A stretch of DNA of 64,000 nt from Paenibacillus dokdonensis (GTDB lineage Bacteria; Bacillota; Bacilli; Paenibacillales; Paenibacillaceae), in assembly GCF_004916975.1 (NCBI RefSeq), contig NZ_STGQ01000003.1:62001-126000 (forward strand), given 5' to 3'. How positions within the stretch are numbered: the first letter of the stretch is position 1; every line of letters begins with the position of its first letter. Of this stretch, positions 34,768 through 44,362 are shown one piece after another. The translations under genes and the position numbers were made by a program. The notes under the pieces are model-generated. The model was not told the origin of the DNA. It did not search any database and worked only from the letters and a program-made list of their open reading frames with translations.

Positions 34768-34797
34768 TAGTATGGGAAGCATAAGGGGCAGATATGA
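34768..34797 (-). promoter_or_regulatory. sigma-G-like promoter of the 43-residue protein
   Basis: TCATA (34797-34793), 18-base spacer, CATACTA (34774-34768). The -10 matches the sigma-G consensus CATWHTA fully; the -35 matches GHATR in four of five bases. Confidence 0.5.
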
Positions 34798-35037
34798 GCT
34801 TCAATTAATGGCTGGGCTTACAGCGTTACACAAGTGAAGGAAAGCGCAGACATTATCCTTTCCATGACAGCATCCCTCTTCTTGTGACAAGTTATCCCCT
34901 GTAGTCTTCGTTAAAGGACAGACATTTTATGCCCTTCTTCGGCATATAACTGTATCACTTTGACAAATGAAACTTAGGCAAATTCCTGAACAAGGAAGGA
35001 TCACAGTGGACAAACGACAAAGAAAGGATGAGCCGTC

Positions 35038-36882
35038 ATGTGCGGAATAACTGGTTTTGTTCAATGGAGTGGCGATTTGACGCAGGATTCGCAGACACTC
35101 GTAAAAATGACGGAAACCTTGACCCAAAGGGGACCAGATGCATACGGAACATGGATCTCCAATCCATGCGCCTTCGGTCATCGGAGGCTTAGCGTCATCG
35201 ATCCGGAAAACGGGGCACAGCCCATGCTTGTATACGATGATGAGGATCTATACACCATAGTATATAACGGGGAATTATACAACGCGGCAGAACTCAAACA
35301 GGAGCTGCTAAAAAGAGGACATCACTTCCGGACGAATTGCGATACGGAGGTTCTTTTGGTCTCTTACATTGAATGGGGACCTGCATGCGTCGATAAATTT
35401 AACGGCATCTTCGCATTTGCCATCTGGGACAGCGTGCGCGAACAGGTATTTATGGCGCGTGACCGGCTTGGTGTAAAGCCCTTCTTTTACAGCATGATCG
35501 GGGGCACCCTGGTTTTTGGCTCCGAACCTAAGGCATTGCTACAGCATCCGAAAGTGGAGCCGGTCGTAGGCGCGGAAGGATTGGCTGAAATCTTTATTAT
35601 CGGTCCGGCGCGTACACCCGGGCAGGGAGTTTACCGCGATATCCAAGAGCTGCGCGCAGGGCATGCCATGATTTTCAGCCGCAGCGGTCTGAGAAGTTAT
35701 GCTTACTGGAAGCTCGACAGCCATCTGCATGAGGACGACACCGAAGCGACGGCGGCACAGCTCAGGGAACTGCTGCAAGATACGCTGGAGCGACAGCTCG
35801 TTTCCGACGTTCCTGTCTGCACACTGCTTTCCGGCGGGCTTGATTCCAGCGCCTTAACTGCGCTTGCCGTGCAGTATTATAACCGTACCGGGCAGGGACA
35901 GATGGACACCTACTCGGTGGATTACGTCGGCAATGACAAACATTTCAAATCCCATGCTTTCCAGCCCGGAGCCGATGCGCCTTGGATTCGCCGGATGGTC
36001 GAAGAACTGGGAACCAATCACCACTATATCGAATTTGATACACCGGAGCTGATCGATTCACTGAATGATTCCACACTGACGCGTGATCTGCCAGGGATGG
36101 CAGACGTGGACGGCTCCCTTTATCTCTTTTGCCGGGAGATCAAGAAAGGTGCCACCGTGGCTGTATCCGGAGAAGCTGCCGACGAAATATTCGGCGGATA
36201 TCCATGGTTTCACCGGGAAGAAATGCTGAACTCCGGTACCTTCCCCTGGGCTGTGGCATCTGAAATGCGCGCAAGCCTGCTCTCTCCCGAAATCCGGGAA
36301 TGGACGCGACCGATTGATTATCTTGGTGACCGCTATGCCGAAGCTGTTCGTGAGGTACCTAAGCTCCGTGGTGAGAATGGTAAGCAGGCACAAATGCGCG
36401 TGATGTCCTATCTGAATATTACCCGCTTCATGCCAACGCTGCTGGATCGCAAGGACCGCATGAGCATGGGGGTCGGCCTGGAAGTCCGTGTTCCTTTTTG
36501 CGACCACCGCCTCGTGCAGTATGTATGGAATATCCCCTGGGAAATGAAAATGACCGGCGGCCGGGAAAAGGGCATTCTGCGCAAGGCATTGGAAGGCGTT
36601 CTGCCGGATGAAGTTCTGTACCGCAAGAAAAGCCCTTATCCCAAAACCCATAATCCCGATTTTCTTGCTGCCGTCAAATCGCAGATGCTTGCTATTCTCG
36701 ATGACTCCTCTTCCCCCATTCTTCCACTCATCAACCAGGAGAAAATTCTTGAGATTGCTGCCTCTCCTGAGGCATCCTCCAACCTGCCTTGGTTTGGTCA
36801 GCTGATGTCCGGACCGCAGCTTTTTGCTTATCTCGCCCAGGTCAATAACTGGTTAAGAACTTATAACATTACCATTAAATAA
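35038..36882 (+). CDS. asnB: glutamine-hydrolysing asparagine synthetase
   Basis: A 614-residue enzyme. Residues 1-210 form a class-II glutamine amidotransferase with Cys2 as nucleophile (MCGITGF) and the RHRRLSVID-like region GHRRLSVIDPENGAQP; residues 230-610 are the ATP-pyrophosphatase synthetase domain with the P-loop LLSGGLDSS and SGEAADEIFGGY. It converts aspartate plus glutamine to asparagine. The length equals B. subtilis AsnO (614, from memory), which acts in sporulation, so this may be that paralogue. AAAGGATGA precedes the ATG. I checked the 290-base upstream region for a T-box and saw none. Confidence 0.93.
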   Translation: MCGITGFVQWSGDLTQDSQTLVKMTETLTQRGPDAYGTWISNPCAFGHRRLSVIDPENGAQPMLVYDDEDLYTIVYNGELYNAAELKQELLKRGHHFRTNCDTEVLLVSYIEWGPACVDKFNGIFAFAIWDSVREQVFMARDRLGVKPFFYSMIGGTLVFGSEPKALLQHPKVEPVVGAEGLAEIFIIGPARTPGQGVYRDIQELRAGHAMIFSRSGLRSYAYWKLDSHLHEDDTEATAAQLRELLQDTLERQLVSDVPVCTLLSGGLDSSALTALAVQYYNRTGQGQMDTYSVDYVGNDKHFKSHAFQPGADAPWIRRMVEELGTNHHYIEFDTPELIDSLNDSTLTRDLPGMADVDGSLYLFCREIKKGATVAVSGEAADEIFGGYPWFHREEMLNSGTFPWAVASEMRASLLSPEIREWTRPIDYLGDRYAEAVREVPKLRGENGKQAQMRVMSYLNITRFMPTLLDRKDRMSMGVGLEVRVPFCDHRLVQYVWNIPWEMKMTGGREKGILRKALEGVLPDEVLYRKKSPYPKTHNPDFLAAVKSQMLAILDDSSSPILPLINQEKILEIAASPEASSNLPWFGQLMSGPQLFAYLAQVNNWLRTYNITIK

Positions 36883-36902
36883 ACTGCAGTTTCAGCACAA
36901 AA

Positions 36903-36932
36903 AAAAGCCCGTTTCTTCTGAAACGGGCTTTT
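36903..36932. terminator. bidirectional terminator
   Basis: A 13-base perfect stem AAAAGCCCGTTTC/GAAACGGGCTTTT with TTCT loop, between asnB (+) and fucU (-). Confidence 0.92.
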
Positions 36933-36977
36933 ACTTATGATGGGTTCTTAAGAGTGTACGACCGATGGTATCCAAGC

Positions 36978-37403
36978 TTACGCAATAACGCCTTTGGACA
37001 AGATTAAATTGCCGTACAAAGCTTTCTCCCCGGTCGCAACCACAGCATAGGCTTTTTGGGCACGCTCATAAAATTCAAAGCGCTCAATCTCAGCAAATTC
37101 AATACCTTCTTCCGCTTTATCCACCAAGCTGCGGAACACATCCCATACCGGAGTTTCCACCGGATCTCCTGGCATAACCTGCATTAGCATCACTGGATGG
37201 GTCACATAACTATTTAGCGGAAACAACTCAAGCGTAGCCTCCAGCAGCTCGGGAATCCCGTGACCATCGGCGCGGACCAATCTTTGCGCCATCGAAACGG
37301 CAGGGAAATTCGCGTCGGCAAATACGATCTCATCCCCATGTCCCATCTCGCACAGGATCTTCAGCAGCTCGGGCGATAGTAAGGGGGAAATACCTTTCAG
37401 CAT
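36978..37403 (-). CDS. fucU: RbsD/FucU-family sugar mutarotase, FucU-like
   Basis: A 141-residue protein of the RbsD/FucU family. HGDEIVFADANFP (about residues 22-34) contains the catalytic His and binding Asp; the C-terminal YGNLILSKG closes the sugar pocket. FucU interconverts alpha and beta L-fucose (or other pyranoses). The start is ATG 37403 with AAAGGAGG 7 bases upstream; a longer reading overlaps that site. It lies 131 bases downstream of an AraC regulator on the same strand. No other fucose genes are in the window. Confidence 0.88.
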   Translation of the reverse strand: MLKGISPLLSPELLKILCEMGHGDEIVFADANFPAVSMAQRLVRADGHGIPELLEATLELFPLNSYVTHPVMLMQVMPGDPVETPVWDVFRSLVDKAEEGIEFAEIERFEFYERAQKAYAVVATGEKALYGNLILSKGVIA

Positions 37404-37534
37404 CTTAAAACCTCCTTTAAGTATCCACACTACATGGGTGTCCTCTACTAATTACGACATCATGTGGAGCAATCCTTCTGAAGCTGCAAGAAAACATCTA
37501 TCAGCGTTTCACTCTGCCAATAGACTCCGTATCT

Positions 37535-38380
37535 CTATAGTGGTGATTTGTACTGCTGACGGTACTTCAGCGGCGACAAGCCGGTAAACTCCTTGAAAAT
37601 ACGCCCGAAATGAGTCAGGCTTTCAAATCCGACCCTCTCCGCGATGTTCGCCACCTTGTCGCTGCCACGGGTCAGAAGTATTTTAGCCTCCTTGATGCGT
37701 ACATTGTTCAAATATTCGGTAAAGGTAAATCCCGTGCTTTTACGGAATGTTTTGCAAAAATAAGAAGGGCTGATATAAAAGCGTCCCGAAATCTGCTCGA
37801 TGCTCAGCTTTTGGTCATAATGCCGGTTTATATAATCAACGATTTCAAACGTTTTTTTGTGAATCGAGCTAATCACCGTCTGTTCTGCGGCAGGAGCAGC
37901 GGACATTTTACGGTGGATGAACAGCAGCAGCTGAAACAGCAGCGTTTTGAGATGAGGCTCATACCCTATCGGCATTTTAGTGAACTCATGGATCATTTGT
38001 TCAAGCAGCCTCTCTACGAAGCTCATCTCCTGACCCGACAATTTAACAAAGGGACGTCCCTGGCAGAAGCTCGACATCACATCGATAGCCAATCCCCCGG
38101 CAAACAAATCATCCAGAAATTCCTTCTTAAACTCCAGTGTGACCCGCTCAAAGGTTGCTCCGCTGGAATTGACCAGCTTATGGATTTCGTTCATATTGAT
38201 GATGAGAAGCGCTCCACTGACCGCTTGATAGGCTTTATCATCGATAAAATAGCAAATATCGCCGGAAACCAGATAGAAAATTTCGTATCCGTTGTGATAG
38301 TGATGTGATGGCATACTGGACTGAAACTTCCGTTCCCGGTCAATATAAAATGTGGAAGCTTCATAGAAATCCGTCTCCAT
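37535..38380 (-). CDS. AraC-family transcriptional regulator
   Basis: A 281-residue regulator. An N-terminal cupin sensor (HYHNGYEIFYLVSGD, about residues 24-38) is followed by two C-terminal helix-turn-helix motifs (EQISGRFYISPSYFCKTFRK and VANIAERVGFESLTHFGRIF) with the AraC ending GLSPLKYRQQY. The start is ATG 38380 with AGAGGGG 9 bases upstream; the long ORF to 38536 runs into the divergent gene and is rejected. It is divergent from the PHP phosphatase gene and upstream of fucU, so it may control either. Confidence 0.88.
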   Translation of the reverse strand: METDFYEASTFYIDRERKFQSSMPSHHYHNGYEIFYLVSGDICYFIDDKAYQAVSGALLIINMNEIHKLVNSSGATFERVTLEFKKEFLDDLFAGGLAIDVMSSFCQGRPFVKLSGQEMSFVERLLEQMIHEFTKMPIGYEPHLKTLLFQLLLFIHRKMSAAPAAEQTVISSIHKKTFEIVDYINRHYDQKLSIEQISGRFYISPSYFCKTFRKSTGFTFTEYLNNVRIKEAKILLTRGSDKVANIAERVGFESLTHFGRIFKEFTGLSPLKYRQQYKSPL

Positions 38381-38418
38381 TCCATTCCGCCCCTCTGCTA
38401 ACCTGATTCGTAAAATAA

Positions 38419-38482
38419 ATGATAAGATATGTAGAAAATATCCCAAACATAATCCTATATGTAATGATTGTGATCTTATCAT
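38419..38482. promoter_or_regulatory. paired half-sites between araC-like and PHP genes
   Basis: ATGATAAGAT (38419-38428) and its exact complement ATCTTATCAT (38473-38482) flank 44 bases in the divergent region. A repeated ATATGTA lies beside the first copy and inside the spacer. Candidate binding sites of the AraC protein. Confidence 0.4.
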
Positions 38483-38534
38483 GCGGTATAGTGAGTTGCA
38501 AGATAAAAAAGACTGAAGGTTCGGAGGATCTCCC

Positions 38535-39332
38535 ATGACATTTGATCTGCATACGCATCATAACCGCTGTGGACACGCTCACGGTTCCATTCGTGACTAT
38601 ATCAACGCCGCTGTAGAAAAGGGCATGCCGTATATCGGCATCTCTGACCATACGCCTTTCTTCGCGGAGACAGGCGACCATCCCTCTCCCGAAGCCAGTA
38701 TGGCCAAAAGCGAGTTTCCCGAATACATCCGTGAAGTACTCGCCCTGAAACAGGAGTTTGCCGGGCAAATTGAAGTTCTTCTCGGCGTGGAAGCCGACTT
38801 TCTTCCCGATCATGTGGATTTGTACCGCAATATTTTACTTGCCTATCCTTTTGATTACATTATTGGATCCGTACATGATTTTGACGGTGTGAGCCTTTAT
38901 GATACCAGCCATTGGGAACAGCTTTCGCCGGAAGGCAAACTTGAATTGAAGAACAGCTATTACAGCTATATTGCGCAGTCCGCCAAGTCCGGGCTATATG
39001 ATATTTTAGGACATGTTGACGCGCTCAATCGCTACTTCCCCGGATATGACAAGCTGCGGACGGAGATGGCGGATTATACCCTGAATACTATCGCCACACA
39101 TGACATCGTGATTGAGATCAATTCATCCGATGAGCTTTGGGTGCCGGATGGTTGGCTTCTGGAACGGGCATTGCATTATGGCGTCAAGGTTACCTTCGGT
39201 TCCGATGCGCATGAGCCGGCCAGCGTCGGCGAGTATTTTAACGAAATCCGGAAGCATCTCATGGAAATCGGATACCGGGAGTGGGCTATTTTCAAAAACC
39301 GGGAGCGGATTATATTGCCATTGCAAGTGTAG
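38535..39332 (+). CDS. PHP-domain phosphatase, histidinol-phosphatase (HisJ/HisK) type
   Basis: A 265-residue metalloenzyme with PHP motifs in order: DLHTHHNRCGHA, GISDHTPF, GVEADF, GSVHDFDG, LGHVDALNRY and GSDAHEPASV. These His/Asp residues bind three metals. Most such proteins are annotated as histidinol phosphate phosphatases, but several act on other phosphate monoesters. GGAGG is 7 bases before the ATG. No other histidine gene is nearby, and the gene is divergent from an AraC regulator, so a sugar- or stress-related phosphatase is equally possible. Confidence 0.85.
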   Translation: MTFDLHTHHNRCGHAHGSIRDYINAAVEKGMPYIGISDHTPFFAETGDHPSPEASMAKSEFPEYIREVLALKQEFAGQIEVLLGVEADFLPDHVDLYRNILLAYPFDYIIGSVHDFDGVSLYDTSHWEQLSPEGKLELKNSYYSYIAQSAKSGLYDILGHVDALNRYFPGYDKLRTEMADYTLNTIATHDIVIEINSSDELWVPDGWLLERALHYGVKVTFGSDAHEPASVGEYFNEIRKHLMEIGYREWAIFKNRERIILPLQV

Positions 39333-39375
39333 CATCTATGGACAATCAGCAGCTCTCATTCCATATCAAAAAAAG

Positions 39376-39406
39376 GAACCCGGCAGGTTAAAAGCTTGCC
39401 GGGTTC
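39376..39406 (-). terminator. terminator of the lacZ operon
   Basis: GAACCCGGCA/TGCCGGGTTC stem, followed on the minus strand by CCTTTTTTTG. It may also stop the opposing PHP transcript. Confidence 0.85.
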
Positions 39407-39431
39407 TCTCTGAGTGAAGTTCAGTTTATGC

Positions 39432-42400
39432 TTAGATCAAATTTTCCGCCTGGAGCCAGAACTCAAACTTCATATCCTGATCAGCAGGTATATGATACTC
39501 CTCATGTACAGGCGCTCCCCAGCTGTCATCTCCGCCAACGCCCATCTGGCGGCCGGCTATGGTCACAACCGTGTAATGAACCGGCGGCAGCTCAAAGCGA
39601 TGACGTGCATGCTCAAGCTCAAAAGCGGTGTATGGCGAAATCCGGCATTCCACGGGTTGCTTCATAGGGGCCTTAACGAACAGTCCGGCTCCTTCTTCAT
39701 CCACGATGCGAACGCTGCGGACTCCTGTGCGGTTACCTGATTCCTGAGGAACCAGGTAACCTGCTTCGCTGGCAGCAGCATCTGTCTCGAACAAACCGAG
39801 CCGTGCGCCAAAACAGCGATCGCTGTAGTTCTCTTCCGGTCCCATGGCGAGCCACTTCAACTTGTTATAGCGCGCTGGAATTTTGAAGCTTAGCGCAAAA
39901 ATTGGCATGTCGGGCAGATCCGCTGCACCTTTATACTCCGATTGCACGCGGATACTTCCATCCGGAAACACCGTGTATTGAACGGCTGTTCCGACTTCTC
40001 TACTAATGCTCAGTTTATAGGTGAATAGGACGCTCACACTGGAGCCATCTTCAAGGATCGATACATTCGTGCATTTCGGTGCAAGGCTTGCTGCGTACCA
40101 GCCTGCGGCATGGAAATCCATGGCCGTTCCGCGGTCATTGTCCGTTGTTGCACGCCAGAACAGCGGCTGTGGCGGAAGCGAAATCATTTCCCTTCCGGCA
40201 TAGCTCAGGGACACCAGAGTTCCCGCCTGCTTCGAGAAAATAACCGAGAAGTCACGACCATGAACGCCGATATTCACGTCTCCGTGAACGACTTCGAGCC
40301 CGTGTGGGCTTGAAGCCGCTGCTGTCTCCCCCGTAGCGCGCTTTTCGATGATAAACACATACTGCCCGAATGCGACTTCATGTCCCTGCTCAGCCCAAAG
40401 CGTACGTCCTTTCAGCTTCAGGGAGGCTTGAATGCAATACTCGCCCGCTATCAGCTCCTCATCTACCAGTCCAATCGGCAGTGTTTGCTTGCTCAGCGGA
40501 GCCGTATTGGCCGGGAGCCAGGTACGTTTAACCTCTTCTCCGTCGCGGTACAAGACGCATTCCAGATCATACGCCTCCATGCCGGTAAACAAATTTTCGT
40601 TTACGATCGACATGCTGTCACGATCCGGAATCAGTTTCACATTTTGGTATAGGAACTTGACCTCTTGCATCTTGGGCGACCACTTGCGGTCAGCATACAC
40701 AATGCCATTACCGCAGAAATTATAATCGGTCGGACGGTCGTCAAAGTCCCCTCCATAGGCCAGATAAGGCTTGCCATGGCTGTCTTCCTTCAGCAGAGCT
40801 TGATCTATATAATCCCAGATAAATCCGCCCTGGTACATGGGGTACTTCGACTCCAGCTCCGTATACTTGTGCATGCCGCCGAGGGAATTGCCCATAGCAT
40901 GCATATATTCGCAAGAAATATACGGTTTATCCGGATTGCTGTTCAAATAGGCCTCTATATCGACCGGCTTAGCGTACATCCGGCTCTCCATGTCGCTTGT
41001 ATCATTGAATCTGCGGTCATTAAATACTCCTTCATAATGCACGAGGCGGCCCGGATCGGTATTGCGAAAATATTCAGATACCTGATATATGACTTCACCG
41101 CCAAAAGATTCGTTGCCGCAGGACCAGATCAAGATCGAAGGATGATTCTTGTCGCGCTCCAGCATGGAAACGGCACGGTCCATGACGATATCCTTCCATT
41201 CCGGACGGTCGCCCGGAACGACCCAAGACGGCTCAATCGCCCCCATCTTCTGCCAGGAGCCGTGGCTTTCCAGATTCATCTCATCGATAACATACATGCC
41301 ATATTGGTCGCATAGCTCGTACCACAGGGTTTGGTTCGGATAATGTGAAGTACGGACTGCATTGATGTTGTTTTGTTTCAGCGTGCGAATGTCAAAGAGC
41401 ATATCTTCTTTCGTAATGGCGCGTCCGCGGCGGCAGTTGAATTCATGCCGGTTTACCCCTTTGAAGACCAGTCGCTTACCGTTCAAGTGCATAACGCGGT
41501 CAATCATTTCAAATTTGCGGAAGCCGACCTGCTGCGGAGTGACTTCGATCAATTGGCCTTCGTGATCATAAAGGAAGATCAGCAGTGTATACAGCGCCGG
41601 AAGCTCCGCGCTCCAAAGGCGGGCATCCGCTGCAGCCAGCTCAACCGACAATCTCAGCTCTTCGTCTTCCTCCTGATCCATCCGCGCGCGCCCTGCTTCC
41701 ACCCCGTCCGGGTCGATCAGAACAGCTTCGGCATGTCCAAAATGTTCTCCCTGTATCTGCACCTCAACACTTAGAAGACCATGTTGATACTGCGAATCGA
41801 GATCAGTACGGACAAATAAATCCCTCACATGCAGCTTCGGCACCGTATATAAATACACATCGCGGAAGATGCCGGAGAACCGCCAGAAATCCTGATCCTC
41901 GATCCAGCTTCCGGTACTGCGCTGATATACTTCAACGGCCAGCTTGTTCTGTCCTTGCTCTATAAAGGGCGTCAGATCAAATTCAGAGGGTGTAAAGCTG
42001 TCTTCGCTATAACCGACAAACTGTCCGTTAAGCCACACATAGAATGCAGACTCCACGCCCTGAAAGGAGATGTATACCGGCTGGTTACGCAGCGTGGAAG
42101 GCAATGCGAACTCCTTAATGTAGCTGCCTACCGGATTTCGTGTCTGCGGAAGCTGCGGCGGCCGCAGCTCCTCGTGACCATCCCAAGGATACATCGTATT
42201 TACGTACTGCGGTTTTGCAAAGCCCTGCAGCTGAATATGGCCCGGTACCTGGATCGTATCCCAGCCCCCGCTCTGATGGCTCACTTCATAAAAACCCTCG
42301 GGGCGGCTGTTCGGATGCGTGGAGTAAGCAAATTTCCATATCCCGTTCAGAGAATGTCTCAGGCTCATGTCCGCCTGCTCGCGAGCTTCACTTTCAGTGT

Positions 42401-42494
42401 GGTAATAACGGTGATCCGAATGCGCGGGCAAACGGTTGACCGCGAAGACGCTGACGTCGCTCAGCCAGTCCAGGCTGGGTAGTTCCCGTTTCAT
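39432..42494 (-). CDS. lacZ: GH2 beta-galactosidase
   Basis: A 1020-residue LacZ-type enzyme: sugar-binding jelly roll (about 50-220), immunoglobulin-like domain, TIM barrel with the acid/base in LIWSCGNES (Glu about 462) and the nucleophile in YISCEYMHAMGNS (Glu about 529), then DUF4981 and the Bgal small chain. Positions closely follow E. coli LacZ (461 and 537). No signal peptide: it hydrolyses lactose or beta-galactosides after import. AGGAGTGA precedes the ATG. It is the last gene of an operon with a CUT1 importer and a two-component system, which fits intracellular use of galacto-oligosaccharides. Confidence 0.95.
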   Translation of the reverse strand: MKRELPSLDWLSDVSVFAVNRLPAHSDHRYYHTESEAREQADMSLRHSLNGIWKFAYSTHPNSRPEGFYEVSHQSGGWDTIQVPGHIQLQGFAKPQYVNTMYPWDGHEELRPPQLPQTRNPVGSYIKEFALPSTLRNQPVYISFQGVESAFYVWLNGQFVGYSEDSFTPSEFDLTPFIEQGQNKLAVEVYQRSTGSWIEDQDFWRFSGIFRDVYLYTVPKLHVRDLFVRTDLDSQYQHGLLSVEVQIQGEHFGHAEAVLIDPDGVEAGRARMDQEEDEELRLSVELAAADARLWSAELPALYTLLIFLYDHEGQLIEVTPQQVGFRKFEMIDRVMHLNGKRLVFKGVNRHEFNCRRGRAITKEDMLFDIRTLKQNNINAVRTSHYPNQTLWYELCDQYGMYVIDEMNLESHGSWQKMGAIEPSWVVPGDRPEWKDIVMDRAVSMLERDKNHPSILIWSCGNESFGGEVIYQVSEYFRNTDPGRLVHYEGVFNDRRFNDTSDMESRMYAKPVDIEAYLNSNPDKPYISCEYMHAMGNSLGGMHKYTELESKYPMYQGGFIWDYIDQALLKEDSHGKPYLAYGGDFDDRPTDYNFCGNGIVYADRKWSPKMQEVKFLYQNVKLIPDRDSMSIVNENLFTGMEAYDLECVLYRDGEEVKRTWLPANTAPLSKQTLPIGLVDEELIAGEYCIQASLKLKGRTLWAEQGHEVAFGQYVFIIEKRATGETAAASSPHGLEVVHGDVNIGVHGRDFSVIFSKQAGTLVSLSYAGREMISLPPQPLFWRATTDNDRGTAMDFHAAGWYAASLAPKCTNVSILEDGSSVSVLFTYKLSISREVGTAVQYTVFPDGSIRVQSEYKGAADLPDMPIFALSFKIPARYNKLKWLAMGPEENYSDRCFGARLGLFETDAAASEAGYLVPQESGNRTGVRSVRIVDEEGAGLFVKAPMKQPVECRISPYTAFELEHARHRFELPPVHYTVVTIAGRQMGVGGDDSWGAPVHEEYHIPADQDMKFEFWLQAENLI

Positions 42495-42533
42495 ATAGCA
42501 TCACTCCTGTTTTATGTTATATGGAGAAAATTC

Positions 42534-43358
42534 CTATTTCACTGAGCCCATCATACCTGCTACGAAATGCTTCTGCATCAGGAAAAATACGAGTGCGGTT
42601 GGCAGCGTGGCAATTACAATGGCCAGCATGATGATGCCGTAATCCGGTGCATATCCCGATCCCAGATTCGAGATCAGCAGCGGGATGGTTTTCTGCTCCG
42701 GTGACTGCAGCACAATCAGCGGCCAGAGATAGTTATTCCAGCTGGACATAAATGTGATAATCCCTGCCGCTGCATAGGTTGTTTTCATGGTTGGCATAAA
42801 GATCCGGAAGAAGATCCCGATTTCGCTCAGGCCGTCGATCCGGCCTGCCTCGATCATGTCTTTCGGAAACATCTTCGAGCTCTGCCGGAAAAAAAAGATC
42901 AGAAAAGCCGTCGTAACAGTCGGCAGTATTACCGCTGCTTTGGAATCGATGCCAATAAACGGCGCTGCATTGGACACATCAGCGAACATCCGGTACAGCG
43001 GTACCATCAAAGCCGCAAACGGAATCATCATCGACAGCAGCAGTACATTAAACACGGCGTCCTTGACCTTACTGCGAAAAATTTCAAAGCCATATCCCGC
43101 CAAAGAGGCAATGAGGATGGCAAGCACCGTGGTAACCACCGAAATTTTGGCGGAATTCCACAGCGCAGTGCCCAGGTCGGTAGTATCCAGCAAATTCTTG
43201 AAATTTTGAATTAAATGACTGCCGGGAAGCAGCCGGCCTTTGGTAACGTCGACCGATTTATTGGTCGCGCTGATCACCATCCACAGAAATGGAAATATGG
43301 ATATAATCGAAGCAGTGCTTAGAAACACATACGTGAAAATACGTTTGGACTTCTTCAT
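42534..43358 (-). CDS. CUT1 ABC transporter permease, LacG/MalG type
   Basis: A 274-residue membrane protein with six helices. The EAA loop is PKDMIEAGRIDGLSEIGIFF, and the C-terminus is KHFVAGMMGSVK. Its ATG overlaps the stop of the preceding permease by four bases (ATGA). It pairs with that protein to import the beta-galactoside bound by the downstream-anchored lipoprotein; ends 39 bases before lacZ. Confidence 0.93.
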   Translation of the reverse strand: MKKSKRIFTYVFLSTASIISIFPFLWMVISATNKSVDVTKGRLLPGSHLIQNFKNLLDTTDLGTALWNSAKISVVTTVLAILIASLAGYGFEIFRSKVKDAVFNVLLLSMMIPFAALMVPLYRMFADVSNAAPFIGIDSKAAVILPTVTTAFLIFFFRQSSKMFPKDMIEAGRIDGLSEIGIFFRIFMPTMKTTYAAAGIITFMSSWNNYLWPLIVLQSPEQKTIPLLISNLGSGYAPDYGIIMLAIVIATLPTALVFFLMQKHFVAGMMGSVK

Positions 43359-44251
43359 TTCCGATCACCTGCCACTCTGAATTGAATCAACGAAAGCACA
43401 ATGATGATAATGACGATGGAATAGGAGACCGTTGCCGCATAACCAAAGTCCGCGGTGTACTTGAAGGATAAATTATATATATACTGCGAAATCGAAAGGG
43501 TCGAATTGCCCGGACCGCCTTTCGTAATATTCAATACTTCGTCAAACAGCTGCAGCGTTCCGATCGTCGATGTAATGGATGTAAACAGAATAATCGGCTT
43601 CAGCATCGGAATGGTAATTTTGAAAAATTGCTTAACGGAGGACGCTCCATCAATCCGCGCCGCTTCATAGATCGAGCTGTCAACATTCTGGAGTGCCGAT
43701 AAATAAAAGATCATATTATAGCCGGTCCAGCGCCATGTAATGGCAATAATGATTGTGATTTTTGCCCAGAACGGATCGGTGATCCATTCGATGGGTGCCC
43801 CGATAATGGACAATTTCATCAGCATGGTGTTGATCAATCCGCTCGTTCCAAACAGATATTTGAATACGACGGAATAAGCAACCAGTGAGGTGACGCAAGG
43901 CAGGAAGATCGCTGTCCGGAAAAAACCGCGGAATTTCAGATTGCTGTCATTCAGCAGCACCGAGATAAACAGCGCCAGAATGATCATAATCGGCACCTGC
44001 ACGATCAAGTAGATAAACGTGTTTTTGAGTGCCGTGAAAAAGGTTTTGTCCGTGAGCAGCCGCTCATAGTTCGACCAGCCCGTATATGAAAGATTGATTC
44101 CCCTGCCGGTTTTAAAAGACAGGATAAGTGCCTGAATCATGGGATAAAAGTAAAAAGCAGCTATCATTAATACCGCGATCAGGATGAAGCTCCAACCCGT
44201 AAAAGCGTTTTTGGCACGGATACTGGCTCCCTGCCGCTCTGTTTTCAACAT
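43355..44251 (-). CDS. CUT1 ABC transporter permease, LacF/MalF type
   Basis: A 298-residue membrane protein with six helices. EAA loop SSIYEAARIDGASSVKQFF. ATG 44251 has AAGGGG 9 bases upstream; the ORF could extend to 44350 but that part overlaps the structured region after the binding-protein gene. A four-base overlap links it to the next permease. Confidence 0.92.
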   Translation of the reverse strand: MLKTERQGASIRAKNAFTGWSFILIAVLMIAAFYFYPMIQALILSFKTGRGINLSYTGWSNYERLLTDKTFFTALKNTFIYLIVQVPIMIILALFISVLLNDSNLKFRGFFRTAIFLPCVTSLVAYSVVFKYLFGTSGLINTMLMKLSIIGAPIEWITDPFWAKITIIIAITWRWTGYNMIFYLSALQNVDSSIYEAARIDGASSVKQFFKITIPMLKPIILFTSITSTIGTLQLFDEVLNITKGGPGNSTLSISQYIYNLSFKYTADFGYAATVSYSIVIIIIVLSLIQFRVAGDRK

Positions 44252-44279
44252 GGTCCAATTCCCCTTTCGGTCAAAAATA

Positions 44280-44340
44280 TAACCCCCGGACGCTTTCGCT
44301 GTCCGCGACTCCAAAGCGCCCATGGGGTTACACCAACTGC
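44280..44340 (-). promoter_or_regulatory. intercistronic hairpin after binding-protein gene
   Basis: TAACCCC (44280-44286) pairs with GGGGTTA (44334-44340), with an inner GGAC/GTCC hairpin; a T-rich tail follows on the minus strand. It probably attenuates permease expression. Confidence 0.6.
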
Positions 44341-44362
44341 TATGAAACAAGCTGACAGCCGC

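Noticed and set aside
34746..35037. T-box or other riboswitch before asnB
   Set aside because: The T-box AGGGTGGNACCGCG core is absent, and only a small ATGCC/GGCAT hairpin (34929-34945) is visible.
38381..38536. N-terminal extension of the AraC regulator to 38536
   Set aside because: It would overlap the start of the divergent PHP gene and cover the promoter region; ATG 38380 has a good ribosome site.
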